Shown here: positions 22,710 to 30,252 of the stretch, one piece after another
How the letters are laid out: each line of letters starts with the position of its first letter
Numbering within the stretch: the stretch's first letter is position 1
DNA from: Actinomadura sp. NBRC 104425
Lineage (GTDB): Bacteria > Actinomycetota > Actinomycetes > Streptosporangiales > Streptosporangiaceae
Assembly: GCF_030269545.1 (NCBI RefSeq)
Contig: NZ_BSTN01000041.1
Location: 1 to 35,786, forward strand
Direction: 5' to 3'
DNA length: 35,786 bases
Made by a program: the position numbers and the translations under genes
Notes under the pieces: model-generated
What the model was told of the DNA's origin: nothing
The model's input: only the letters and a program-made list of their open reading frames with translations
Database searches by the model: none

Positions 22710-24800
22710 CTACAGCTCCGGGGGAGGCGGCGCGGGGCGGTCGGCGTCCGGCGGCCCCCACGGCAGCCCGTAGCGCTCGCAGGCGCGCCGCAGCCGGCCC
22801 AGGTCGGGAGGGAACGTCACCTGGCGCAGCACCCGGCCGGTCGGCCCCCACACCACCAGCCGCGGCATCCGCTCGGTGGACTCGTCCACGCCCACGCCGC
22901 CGATCAGCTCGCGGCGCACCTCCCATTCGACGCGGCCGCGCAGCGTCACCACCGCCACCCCGGCCGCCGACACGCGCAGCTGGGCCCGGTTGCGGTCGTA
23001 CAGCCAGTAGCCGAGCAGCCCCGCCGGCACCCCCGCGGGCACCGCCCAGGCCGCCATGCCCGGGAGACCGCCCAGGTCGGGGCCCAGCCACACCGCGCCC
23101 AGCAGCGCCACGAACTCGCACAGCAGCACGCTCATCGCGTACGAGGCGACCCGGGAGCGGCGCGTGGCGTCCAGCAGCACCCCGGGCGCGGTGGACGGCG
23201 CAGGCGGCGCGTCCGGGGCGGCCTCCGCCGGACCCGCACCGGCGCCGCCCGACGTCTCCACCGGCGCCTCGCCGCCGGACCCGCCCGCCGCGTGCGACGG
23301 CACCGCCGCCTCCTCCGACGGCACCGACGACAGCGTGGACACCGCCGAATGGAACGCCGCGCTCAAATAGGCGTCGTACTCGGCGTCGGTCACCGGCAGC
23401 CCCGCCCGCCGCGCCGACTCGCGCAGGTCGGTGCGGGAGATCCGCAGCGCCGACAGCGGCGCGGCGAAGAACTCGTCGCCGTCGGAGTCGTACAGCCGCA
23501 CCCAGGCGTGCCCGGCGATCGTCAGCAGCTCGATGCCGCCGATGCGGTCCTCGGGCATGCGCAGCACCACGTCGCCGGCGGCGTCCACCCAGCCGAGCCC
23601 GCCGTCGGCCACCACCAGCCGCCCGCCCGGCACCTGCGCGAAGACCTCCGGCAGGCCCTCCAGCCCGTAGGCGGGGGAGCGCGGCGTGCGCGGCCCCGGC
23701 GTGACCACCCGGTAGCCGTGCTCGTCCAGGCCGTGCGCCAGCTGGAAGCCGTCCAGGCCGCGCGCGGGCAGCCGGGCCAGCAGTCGCATCCGGTGGTCGA
23801 ACGCCAGCACCGCCAGCGGGACGCGCCGCGGCTCGTCGGTCAGCGGGTCCAGGGCCAGCCCGGGGCCGACGACCAGTGCCGCCACGTCCGCGGCGGCCAG
23901 CCGCAGGCCCTCCCGCGCCCCGGGCCGGGTCCGCACCAGCAGCCCGTCGCGCCGGATCGTCCACTCCACCCGGGCGGTGCGCAGCAGCCGCCGCCACGCT
24001 CCGGCGACCCCCGCGACGGCGGCCACCGCCCAGCAGCCCGCCGCCAGCCGCCGGCCGAAGTCGGCCGTCCCCTCCACCGCGATGTGCGCGATCATCGTGG
24101 CGCCCAGCAGGGCCAGCAGCGCGCCCAGCACCGCGGTGCGGCCCCGTCCCGGCACCGGCTCCGGCGACGCCAGCCGCACCGGCCCGCCCGCCGCGCCGGA
24201 CGCCGGCGGGTCCTCGCGGGGCGGCTCGTGCGCGGCGGCCAGCAGCGCCGCCTCCTGGTCGAGCAGCCGCTGCTCGGCGACGTGATGGCGGGGCAGGCCG
24301 AGGTCGCCGCCCGCACCGGCCGCGCCGTCCTCCGACAGGCCCGAGACGGCGCCGTCCAGCAGGAACACCGGGATGCCCAGCCGGCGCGCGGTCACGAAAA
24401 CCGCCAGCGGCTCCAGGCCCATGGCGTCCAGGCCGCCCACCGTCGTGCGGCCGAACCGGTGCAGGACGGTCAGCCCGCCGTCGTCCACGGTGATCGCCAG
24501 GCCCTCGATCCGCGACCGCTCATACCGGGTCAGGATCGTGCCGTCGGGTGCCACCCGCTCCAGCCCCGCCGCCGACAGCCGCCAGTACGGCCGGGGACGG
24601 CGGCGGCGCAGGGCGGCGACGGCCCCGGCGATCCACGGTGCCGCCGCGCCCGCCCCGAGCAGCCCCGCCCACAGCCACACCGGGCGGATCGGCAGCAGCG
24701 CCAGCGCCACCACCGGAAAGGCCAGCCGTCCCGCGGCGACCGGACGCCACCGGGTCGCGGAGGCGTGCAGGCCGACCAGCTCGTGCTCCACAGTCCGCAT
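22710..24800 (-). CDS. Large membrane protein, function unknown
   Basis: A 696-residue protein I cannot assign. It has three pairs of hydrophobic segments (about 20-62, 230-285 and 570-610), each followed by a strand-rich segment resembling a bacterial PH-like fold: YWRLSAAGLERVAPDGTIL, VEWTIRRDGLLVRTRPG, and LRVSAAGVAVVTLRGRVEWEV. Between them are a Pro/Gly/Ala-rich linker (about 515-565) and GWVDAAGDVVLRMPEDRIGGIELL. The repeated layout suggests internal duplication. ATG 24800 is chosen as the start of the hydrophobic N-terminal region; GTG 24806 is possible. It lies 55 bp after the propeller protein gene on the same strand, so the two are likely one operon. No catalytic motif was seen. Confidence 0.72.
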   Translation of the reverse strand: MRTVEHELVGLHASATRWRPVAAGRLAFPVVALALLPIRPVWLWAGLLGAGAAAPWIAGAVAALRRRRPRPYWRLSAAGLERVAPDGTILTRYERSRIEGLAITVDDGGLTVLHRFGRTTVGGLDAMGLEPLAVFVTARRLGIPVFLLDGAVSGLSEDGAAGAGGDLGLPRHHVAEQRLLDQEAALLAAAHEPPREDPPASGAAGGPVRLASPEPVPGRGRTAVLGALLALLGATMIAHIAVEGTADFGRRLAAGCWAVAAVAGVAGAWRRLLRTARVEWTIRRDGLLVRTRPGAREGLRLAAADVAALVVGPGLALDPLTDEPRRVPLAVLAFDHRMRLLARLPARGLDGFQLAHGLDEHGYRVVTPGPRTPRSPAYGLEGLPEVFAQVPGGRLVVADGGLGWVDAAGDVVLRMPEDRIGGIELLTIAGHAWVRLYDSDGDEFFAAPLSALRISRTDLRESARRAGLPVTDAEYDAYLSAAFHSAVSTLSSVPSEEAAVPSHAAGGSGGEAPVETSGGAGAGPAEAAPDAPPAPSTAPGVLLDATRRSRVASYAMSVLLCEFVALLGAVWLGPDLGGLPGMAAWAVPAGVPAGLLGYWLYDRNRAQLRVSAAGVAVVTLRGRVEWEVRRELIGGVGVDESTERMPRLVVWGPTGRVLRQVTFPPDLGRLRRACERYGLPWGPPDADRPAPPPPEL

Positions 24801-24855
24801 CCTCACACGGGCCCCGGCGGGGCCGTCACTCCCTTTTCCGATCCCACGACTACGA

Positions 24856-26019
24856 TCATGAACGCTTCCGCGCGATGGCGTAACCGAGGACCCCGGCGAC
24901 CGCCAGGGCGGCGACCAGGCCCACGCTCGCCCCGGTCGAGTCGCGGCGCCCGTTCTCGGCACCGGACCCGCCCCCGCCCGCCGGTGACGGCGAGGGTGAG
25001 GCGGGCAGCATGTTCTCGGGCAGCGGCACCCGGTACACCGGCTGGTCGCTGCCCTCGGACCCGGCCAGCAGCGACCGCCCGTCCGCCGCGAACGTGATCG
25101 ACTCGCCCTGCTCCTGGCCGGGCAGGGAGATCGCCCCCAGCGACTTGCCCGGCCGCCCGTCGGACCCCACCGCGTAGGCGCGGGCGCCGAAGTAGGTGCG
25201 GATGACGCACAGGCGCCCGTCCGGCGAGAACGCCCCGTCGGTGGCGATGCCCGGGGCGTCGCCGACCCGGCGCAGCGTGTTGAACCCGCCGGTGCGCAGC
25301 CGCGCCGGAGCCTCGTAGATCTTCCCGGAGAACAGCTTGCTGGCCACGTACAGCCGGTTGGTGCGCGGATTGATCATCATGGTCTCGGCGTTGCGCGGCC
25401 CGTCCTCGTACTTCAGCCGGAACGCGGTGGCGCGCAGCGTCTGCGAGCGCAGCTCGGCGGGCTCGGGGATGCGGTAGACGGTGATGGAGGGCCAGGCGCC
25501 GCCCATGTTGTCGCCGATGTCGCCCACGTAGATCGCCGGACGGCCCCGCTCGTCGCGGCCCAGCGCCATGGCCTCCCAGTCGCGGGCCTGCGCGCCCGCC
25601 AGGGTCAGGACGGCGCGCGTCCTGCCGTCGGGGCCCAGCGCGAAGATCTGCGCCTGTCCGCCCGAGTCGTTGTGGGTGTAGACGATGCCGGGGTGCCGCT
25701 TGCTGACCGCCAGTCCGCTGGACTCGGTGATGCGCGGGTCCCGGATCGTGAACGCCACCTCGCTGCGGGCCGTGGACGCTGCCGCGGACGCTGCCGTGGA
25801 CGCTGCCGTGGACGCTGCCGTGGACGCTGCCGTGGACGCTGCCGTGGACGCTGCCGTGGACGCTGCCGTGGACGCGGTCGTGGACGCGGTCGTGGACGCT
25901 GTCGCGGGCGGCGCCGCGACGGCACCGGCCGCCGCCACCGCGCCGCAGGCCGCGCCGAGCCGGACGGCGGTGCGCGCGGGGAACGCGGGTGCGGCTCGGC
26001 GCGGGCGCGGCGACGTCAT
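24856..26019 (-). CDS. Exported beta-propeller-like protein with membrane anchor
   Basis: A 387-residue protein. It has a signal peptide (1-42: basic start, hydrophobic stretch AVRLGAACGAVAAAGAVAAP, cleavage probably near ATAS), a low-complexity Ser-Thr-Ala-Ala tract of about 11 tetrapeptides (about 40-83), and a folded domain (about 90-335) with repeated strand motifs such as YVGDIGDNMGG, LYVASKLFSGKIYE, GAFSPDGRLCVIRTY and ITFAADGRSLLAGSEG, typical of a beta-propeller or SMP-30/esterase-like repeat fold. A Ser/Pro/Gly linker (about 335-360) leads to one membrane helix (about 362-380) and the basic end RKRS, so it is probably held on the outer face of the membrane. ATG 26019 follows GGAAGATCGG. 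First gene before the large membrane protein. Ligand or enzyme role unknown. Confidence 0.8.
   Translation of the reverse strand: MTSPRPRRAAPAFPARTAVRLGAACGAVAAAGAVAAPPATASTTASTTASTAASTAASTAASTAASTAASTAASTAASAAASTARSEVAFTIRDPRITESSGLAVSKRHPGIVYTHNDSGGQAQIFALGPDGRTRAVLTLAGAQARDWEAMALGRDERGRPAIYVGDIGDNMGGAWPSITVYRIPEPAELRSQTLRATAFRLKYEDGPRNAETMMINPRTNRLYVASKLFSGKIYEAPARLRTGGFNTLRRVGDAPGIATDGAFSPDGRLCVIRTYFGARAYAVGSDGRPGKSLGAISLPGQEQGESITFAADGRSLLAGSEGSDQPVYRVPLPENMLPASPSPSPAGGGGSGAENGRRDSTGASVGLVAALAVAGVLGYAIARKRS
25772..25903 (-). repeat. 12-bp tandem repeat, 11 copies
   Basis: Eleven tandem units of GTGGACGCTGCC (plus strand), some varied, lie inside the propeller protein gene. Twelve bases keep the frame and code for STAA-type tetrapeptides after the signal peptide. 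The third-position changes suggest slippage with later drift. Confidence 0.95.
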
Positions 26020-26126
26020 GATCCGATCTTCCCCCGTTCCGCACCCGATCGATCACACGACCCGCCCCGACGGCCGGCCCCCTCCGCCGCCCGTCCGGCC
26101 CGCCCGGGAGCCGGCCGCGGCCGGAC

Positions 26127-26210
26127 TCAGCCGAGTACGGCGCCGACGACCACGGCCAGGATCAGCGCGGTCAGCACGGTGGGCAGGAGCCAGCGGGGCG
26201 CACGGTTCAC
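26127..26210 (-). CDS. 27-residue single-span membrane peptide
   Basis: GTG 26210 to TGA 26127. The peptide starts MNRAPRWLLP and continues TVLTALILAVVVGAVLG: a short basic start then one membrane helix. Its codon choice matches the genome (third positions nearly all G or C). GGATCC, which gives GGA, lies 3 nt before the start. It is in the same direction as the propeller gene (107 bp downstream) and serC (upstream). Very short proteins of this kind occur in actinobacteria, but I have no homologue by sequence alone, so the call is tentative. Confidence 0.5.
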   Translation of the reverse strand: MNRAPRWLLPTVLTALILAVVVGAVLG

Positions 26211-26408
26211 GGATCCGAGCTTATTCGGCCGCGCCGCCCGCTCGAACCGCCCGGTGCCGGTCGGCGTCTTTCACGGGCATGTGCCCCCGATCGCCGGACG
26301 GGCGGCCGCACGTGCTCGGCAGCGCCGGGTTCACGCCGGCCGCCCGGGGCGCCGCAGAGTCCGCCGCCACCGCCTGACCGGCGGCGCGGCGAACCCCGCC
26401 CGGCGGTG

Positions 26409-27545
26409 CTAGAGGCGCTCGACCACGTAGTCGATGCAGGCCGTCAGCGCCTCCACGTCGGCGGGGTCGATCGCCGGGAACATCCCGATGCGCAGCTGGT
26501 TGCGGCCCAGCTTGCGGTACGGCTCGGTGTCGACGATGCCGTTGGCCCGCAGCGTCTTGGCGACCGCCGCCGCGTCCACCGAGTCGACGAAGTCGATCGT
26601 CCCGACGACCTGCGACCGCTGCGCCGGGTCGGCCACGAACGGCGTGGTGTAGGACGTCTTCTCCGCCCAGGTGTACAGCCGCTGGGACGAGTCGGCGGTG
26701 CGGGCGGTGGTCCAGGACAGCCCGCCCTGCTCGTTCATCCACTCGATCTGCTCGGCGAACAGCAGCAGCGTCGCCACGGCCGGGGTGTTGTAGGTCTGGT
26801 CCTTGGCGGAGTTGTCGATCGCCGTGGGCAGGCTGAGGAACTCCGGCACGTACCGGCCCGAGCCCGCGATCTCCTCCACCCGGGCGAGGGCGGCCGGGGA
26901 CATCAGCGCCACCCACAGGCCCCCGTCGGCCGCGAAGCACTTCTGCGGCGCGAAGTAGTACACGTCGGTCTCGGCGACGTCGACGGGCAGACCACCGGCG
27001 GCGGACGTGGCGTCCACCAGCACCAGCGCCTGGTCGGCGGAGGTGCCTGCGGGGCGCTCGATCGGCATGGCCACGCCGGTGGAGGTCTCGTTGTGGGTGA
27101 GGGCGTAGACGTCCACGCCCTCTTCGGCGGCGGCGCGCGGGTGCGTGCCCGGCTCGCTGGAGATCACCGACGGCTCGGCCAGCCACGGCGCCTTCGTCGT
27201 GACCTTGGCGAACTTGCTGGAGAACTCGCCGAACGCCAGGTGCTGCGACTTCTCGCGCACCAGGCCGAACGCGGCGGCGTCCCAGAAGGCGGTGGTGCCG
27301 CCGTTGCCGAGCACCACCTGGTACCCCTCGGGCAGCGAGAACAGCTCGGCCAGGCCGCTGCGCACCCGGCCGACCAGCGACTTGACCGGCTTCTGCCGGT
27401 GCGAGGTGCCCATGTACCGCGCCCCGGACTCGGCCAGGGCGGCCAGCTGCTCGGGCCGCACCTTGGACGGGCCGCACCCGAACCGCCCGTCGGCGGGCTT
27501 GAGGTCTTCGGGAATGACTATGGCTTTGTCAGCGCTCTCGGTCAC
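26409..27545 (-). CDS. serC: Phosphoserine aminotransferase
   Basis: A 378-residue PLP enzyme that converts 3-phosphohydroxypyruvate and glutamate to phosphoserine in serine synthesis; a role in PLP synthesis is possible. Family features: RFGCGPSKVRPEQL (21-34), MGTSHRQKPVKSLVGR (45-60), LGNGGTTAFWDAA (79-91), HNETSTG (151-157), VDATSAAGG (177-185), and the Schiff-base lysine K202 in FAPQKCFAADGG. The actinobacterial subtype is recognised from TTAFWDAAAFGLV and FAPQKCFAADGGLW. GTG 27545 is chosen since TAGCCT lies 7 nt upstream, so the mRNA would be leaderless; an extension to 27593 lacks support. From memory, serC is close to citA in mycobacteria too. Confidence 0.96.
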   Translation of the reverse strand: MTESADKAIVIPEDLKPADGRFGCGPSKVRPEQLAALAESGARYMGTSHRQKPVKSLVGRVRSGLAELFSLPEGYQVVLGNGGTTAFWDAAAFGLVREKSQHLAFGEFSSKFAKVTTKAPWLAEPSVISSEPGTHPRAAAEEGVDVYALTHNETSTGVAMPIERPAGTSADQALVLVDATSAAGGLPVDVAETDVYYFAPQKCFAADGGLWVALMSPAALARVEEIAGSGRYVPEFLSLPTAIDNSAKDQTYNTPAVATLLLFAEQIEWMNEQGGLSWTTARTADSSQRLYTWAEKTSYTTPFVADPAQRSQVVGTIDFVDSVDAAAVAKTLRANGIVDTEPYRKLGRNQLRIGMFPAIDPADVEALTACIDYVVERL

Positions 27546-27552
27546 CCGAAGA

Positions 27553-27558
27553 AGGCTA
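27553..27558 (-). promoter_or_regulatory. Leaderless -10 box of serC
   Basis: TAGCCT (minus strand) fits TANNNT and is separated by 7 nt from the GTG at 27545. No ribosome binding site precedes that GTG. No good -35 was found. Confidence 0.45.
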
Positions 27559-27621
27559 CTTGACCTGCGGGGTGGAGCAGCGGCCGGGTTCACATCGCGA
27601 GACGCGCCGGTGAGCGGGATG

Positions 27622-27999
27622 TCACCGCAAGCGGCGGACCGCCCAGACGGCCAGGGCGGCCAGCCCGGCCAGGCACAGCGCGGCGATCACGGCGGGCGGG
27701 TAGATCCACGGGTCGTGCCGCTCCCGGGCCTTGAGCGCCGTGCTGACCGAGTCGTAGGCCAGAAACGCCAGCAGCAGCGCGACGAGCACGGCGGTGACGC
27801 GGCCCGCGACGGCGTCGGTGCGGCGGCGCCGCAGCTCCCGCTCCCGCTCGTACCGGCGCAGCTCCTCGGCCAGGCGCGCGGCCTCCTCGCGGGCGTCCGC
27901 GGACGGGCCCGCGGATGTGTCCGCAGACGGGGCCGCGTCCGCCGCCGGGCCGATGTCGCCGTCCAGCGGCCCGTCGTCCAGCCGGTCATGGTCGGTCAC
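27622..27999 (-). CDS. Membrane protein, function unknown
   Basis: A 125-residue protein with an acidic, Ala/Asp/Ser-rich N-terminus (1-36), a strongly charged helix REEAARLAEELRRYEREREL (about 37-56) that may be a coiled coil, and two hydrophobic segments: about 66-85 (GRVTAVLVALLLAFLAYDSV) and about 99-120. GTG 27999 is used; no clear ribosome binding site. It lies between serC and citA on the same strand, with a hairpin terminator of citA upstream of it, so it probably has its own transcript. I do not recognise the family. Confidence 0.7.
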   Translation of the reverse strand: MTDHDRLDDGPLDGDIGPAADAAPSADTSAGPSADAREEAARLAEELRRYERERELRRRRTDAVAGRVTAVLVALLLAFLAYDSVSTALKARERHDPWIYPPAVIAALCLAGLAALAVWAVRRLR

Positions 28000-28041
28000 C
28001 GGCCCATCATGGCAAACCCGGACGGGCCCGGAGATGGGGAA

Positions 28042-28065
28042 GCCCCCGGCGACGCTGCCGGGGGC
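28042..28065 (-). terminator. Terminator of citA
   Basis: GCCCCCGGC / GCCGGGGGC, a perfect 9-bp stem with a 6-nt loop, starts 37 bp after the citA stop. On the minus strand it is followed by TTCCCC, so the T tract is weak, as is common at this G+C content. Confidence 0.7.
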
Positions 28066-28101
28066 CTCATGCGCTCCAGCGGGGCGGTGGGGCGGGCCGG
28101 G

Positions 28102-29214
28102 TCAGCCGGCGGTGCGCTTGAGGACCTCCGCGGCGCCGGGCACGTCGTTGATGGACCGGCTGCCGGGGCCGACGTACCGGGCGCTCGGCCGGACGAGGCG
28201 GCCGGTGCGCTTCTGCTCCAGGATGTGGGCGGCCCACCCGGCGGTGCGGCCGCAGGTGAACATGGCGGGCATCATCGCGGTCGGGACCTCGGCGAAGTCC
28301 AGGATGACCGCGGCCCAGAACTCCACGTTGGTCTCGATGGCTCGGTCGGGACGGCGCTCGCGCAGCTCGGCCAGCGCGGCGTCCTCCAGGGCCTTGGCGG
28401 CCTCGTAGCGGGGGGCGCCCAGCTCCTTGGCGGTGCGGCGCAGCACGCGGGCGCGGGGGTCCTCTGCCCGGTAGACGCGGTGGCCGAAGCCCATCAGCCG
28501 CTCGCCGGAGTCCAGGATGTCGGTGACGACCTTGCGGGCGTCGCCGATCTGCTCGACCTTCTCGATCATGGGCAGCACGCGGGCGGGGGCCCCGCCGTGC
28601 AGCGGTCCGGACATGGCGCCGATCGCGCCGGAGATGCTGGCCGCGACGTCGGCGCCGGTGGAGGCGATGACGCGGGCGGTGAAGGTGGAGGCGTTCATGC
28701 CGTGCTCGGCGGCCGAGACCCAGTAGGCGTCGATGGCCCGCACGTGCCGGGGGTCGGGCTCACCGCGCCACTGGATCATGAACCGTTCGGTGATGGTCTC
28801 GCCCTCGTCGACGCGGCTCTGCGGGACCATCGGCACGCTCACGCCGCGGGCCGACTGGGCCACGAACGACAGGGCCGTCACCGACACGCGCGCCAGGTCG
28901 GCGCGGGCCTCCTCGTCGGTGATGTCCAGCAGGGGGCGCATGCCGTACGCCGTCGCCAGCATGGGCAGTGCGCTCTGGACGTCGACGCGCACGTCACCCG
29001 AGCGGAGCGGCAGGACATGCGGATCGGCGGGGGTGAGGCCGGGGTCGAAGCTGTTGTCGACGAGCAGCCCCCAGGCGTCGCCGAAGGAGACGCGGCCGAC
29101 GAGCTCCTCGATGTCGACGCCCCGGTAGCGGAGGGCGCCGCCCTCCTTGTCCGGTTCGGCGATCTCGGTCTCGAAGGCTACGACCCCTTCAAGCCCGGGT
29201 TTGAAGTCGGACAT
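28102..29214 (-). CDS. citA: Citrate synthase (CitA type)
   Basis: A 370-residue citrate synthase that condenses acetyl-CoA and oxaloacetate at the entry of the TCA cycle. Catalytic residues are visible: H171 (SAAEHGMNASTF), H206 (SGPLHGGAP) and D306 (NVEFWAAVILDF). GFGHRVYR (242-249) is the oxaloacetate-binding signature. The N-terminus DFKPGLEGVVAFETEIAEPD and the shorter length match the type II/CitA group of actinobacteria and not the ~430-residue GltA. ATG 29214 has AGGCAGGA upstream and starts the homology; the frame extends to 29313 across the divergent region. Divergent from pdxH (136 bp between starts) with a terminator downstream. Confidence 0.96.
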   Translation of the reverse strand: MSDFKPGLEGVVAFETEIAEPDKEGGALRYRGVDIEELVGRVSFGDAWGLLVDNSFDPGLTPADPHVLPLRSGDVRVDVQSALPMLATAYGMRPLLDITDEEARADLARVSVTALSFVAQSARGVSVPMVPQSRVDEGETITERFMIQWRGEPDPRHVRAIDAYWVSAAEHGMNASTFTARVIASTGADVAASISGAIGAMSGPLHGGAPARVLPMIEKVEQIGDARKVVTDILDSGERLMGFGHRVYRAEDPRARVLRRTAKELGAPRYEAAKALEDAALAELRERRPDRAIETNVEFWAAVILDFAEVPTAMMPAMFTCGRTAGWAAHILEQKRTGRLVRPSARYVGPGSRSINDVPGAAEVLKRTAG

Positions 29215-29350
29215 GTCGTCCTGCCTTTCGTCCCCATAGTGATAAGGCGGTGCCGTGCCATTGAACCGTGTCTCCCTTACTGCTGAGTACCCAGGCCCCT
29301 GTGAGATGCACAATGCCCTGGTGAGAGGCTCAGACGCTGTGGACGGCCGG

Positions 29351-30136
29351 ATGCCAGAGGCAAGCGGTGCGCAAAGCGCCGATATCGCGGGGGTTCCGCG
29401 CGTACCGGAGATCGACGTTTCGCGGCTGCGCGCCGCCTACGACGCGGGTGAGTTGAGGGAGGAGGCGATGCCCGCCGACCCCTTGGAGCTGTTCGCGCTG
29501 TGGCTGGCCGACGCGGTGGACGCCGGGCTGCCCGAACCGAACGCCATGGTGCTGGCCACCGCCTCGGCCGACGGCGACCCCAGCGCCCGCACCGTGCTGC
29601 TCAAGGGCTACGGCCCGGCGGGCTTCCGCTTCTTCACCAACCTGACCTCGCGCAAGGGGCGCGACCTGGCCGCCAACCCGCGCGCGACGCTGGTGTTCCC
29701 GTGGCACGCGGTGCACCGGCAGGTGATCGTGTCGGGCCCGGTCGAGGAGCTGTCGCGGGAGGAGACCGCCGGCTACTTCCAGACGCGCCCGTACGGGTCG
29801 CGCGTCGGGGCGTGGGCGAGCGAGCGGCAGTCCTCGGTGATCTCGGGGCGGGACGAGCTGGAGGCCCGGTTCGCCGAGCTGTCCGCCCGCTGGCCGGATC
29901 CGGCCGCCGCGTCCGCGGGGGCGCCCGCCGCCCGCGACGAGCGGACCGCGCGGTCCGAACGCGACCGGGCCGAGGCCGAGGCGGTCCCGCTGCCGGACTT
30001 CTGGGGCGGGTTCCGCGTGGTGCCTCTGGCGGTCGAGTTCTGGCAGGGGCGGCCCAACCGGCTGCACGACCGGCTCCGCTACCGGCGCCCGTCCCCCGAC
30101 GCGGCCGCCTGGGAGCTGGAGCGCCTGTCGCCGTAG
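29351..30136 (+). CDS. pdxH: Pyridoxamine 5'-phosphate oxidase with insertion
   Basis: A 261-residue FMN-dependent oxidase that makes pyridoxal 5'-phosphate. Family motifs: MVLATASADGDPSARTVLLKGYG (66-88), FFTNLTSRKGRDLAANP (94-110), VFPWHAVHRQVIVSGPVE (115-132), RPYGSRVGAWASERQSS (146-162), and the C-terminal signature FWQGRPNRLHDR (230-241). Between RWP (180-182) and PDFWGGFRVVP (215-225), where relatives have only a few residues, there is an extra ~28-residue segment rich in Ala, Arg and Glu. The start is uncertain: ATG 29351 fits the homology; GTG 29321 or ATG 29306 would add 10-15 residues. PLP made here is used by SerC, encoded nearby. Confidence 0.93.
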   Translation: MPEASGAQSADIAGVPRVPEIDVSRLRAAYDAGELREEAMPADPLELFALWLADAVDAGLPEPNAMVLATASADGDPSARTVLLKGYGPAGFRFFTNLTSRKGRDLAANPRATLVFPWHAVHRQVIVSGPVEELSREETAGYFQTRPYGSRVGAWASERQSSVISGRDELEARFAELSARWPDPAAASAGAPAARDERTARSERDRAEAEAVPLPDFWGGFRVVPLAVEFWQGRPNRLHDRLRYRRPSPDAAAWELERLSP

Positions 30137-30151
30137 CCGCATCTGCCCCGC

Positions 30152-30167
30152 GGCCCCGGCCGGGGTC
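30152..30167 (+). terminator. Possible terminator of pdxH
   Basis: GGCCCC / GGGGTC around loop GGCC, 16 bp after the pdxH stop. No T tract, so only a weak call. Confidence 0.25.
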
Positions 30168-30252
30168 CTGATTGGCGTTGCGGGCTCGTCGGTTCGTAGT
30201 CTGGACGGGTTCATTACCCCGGCTAACTAACTTCCGACCGACGAGCGAGACC

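Noticed and set aside
26211..26408. Terminator hairpin after serC (CACCGCC/GGCGGTG)
   Set aside because: The loop is over 25 nt, other pairings compete in this G+C-rich stretch, and there is no T tract.
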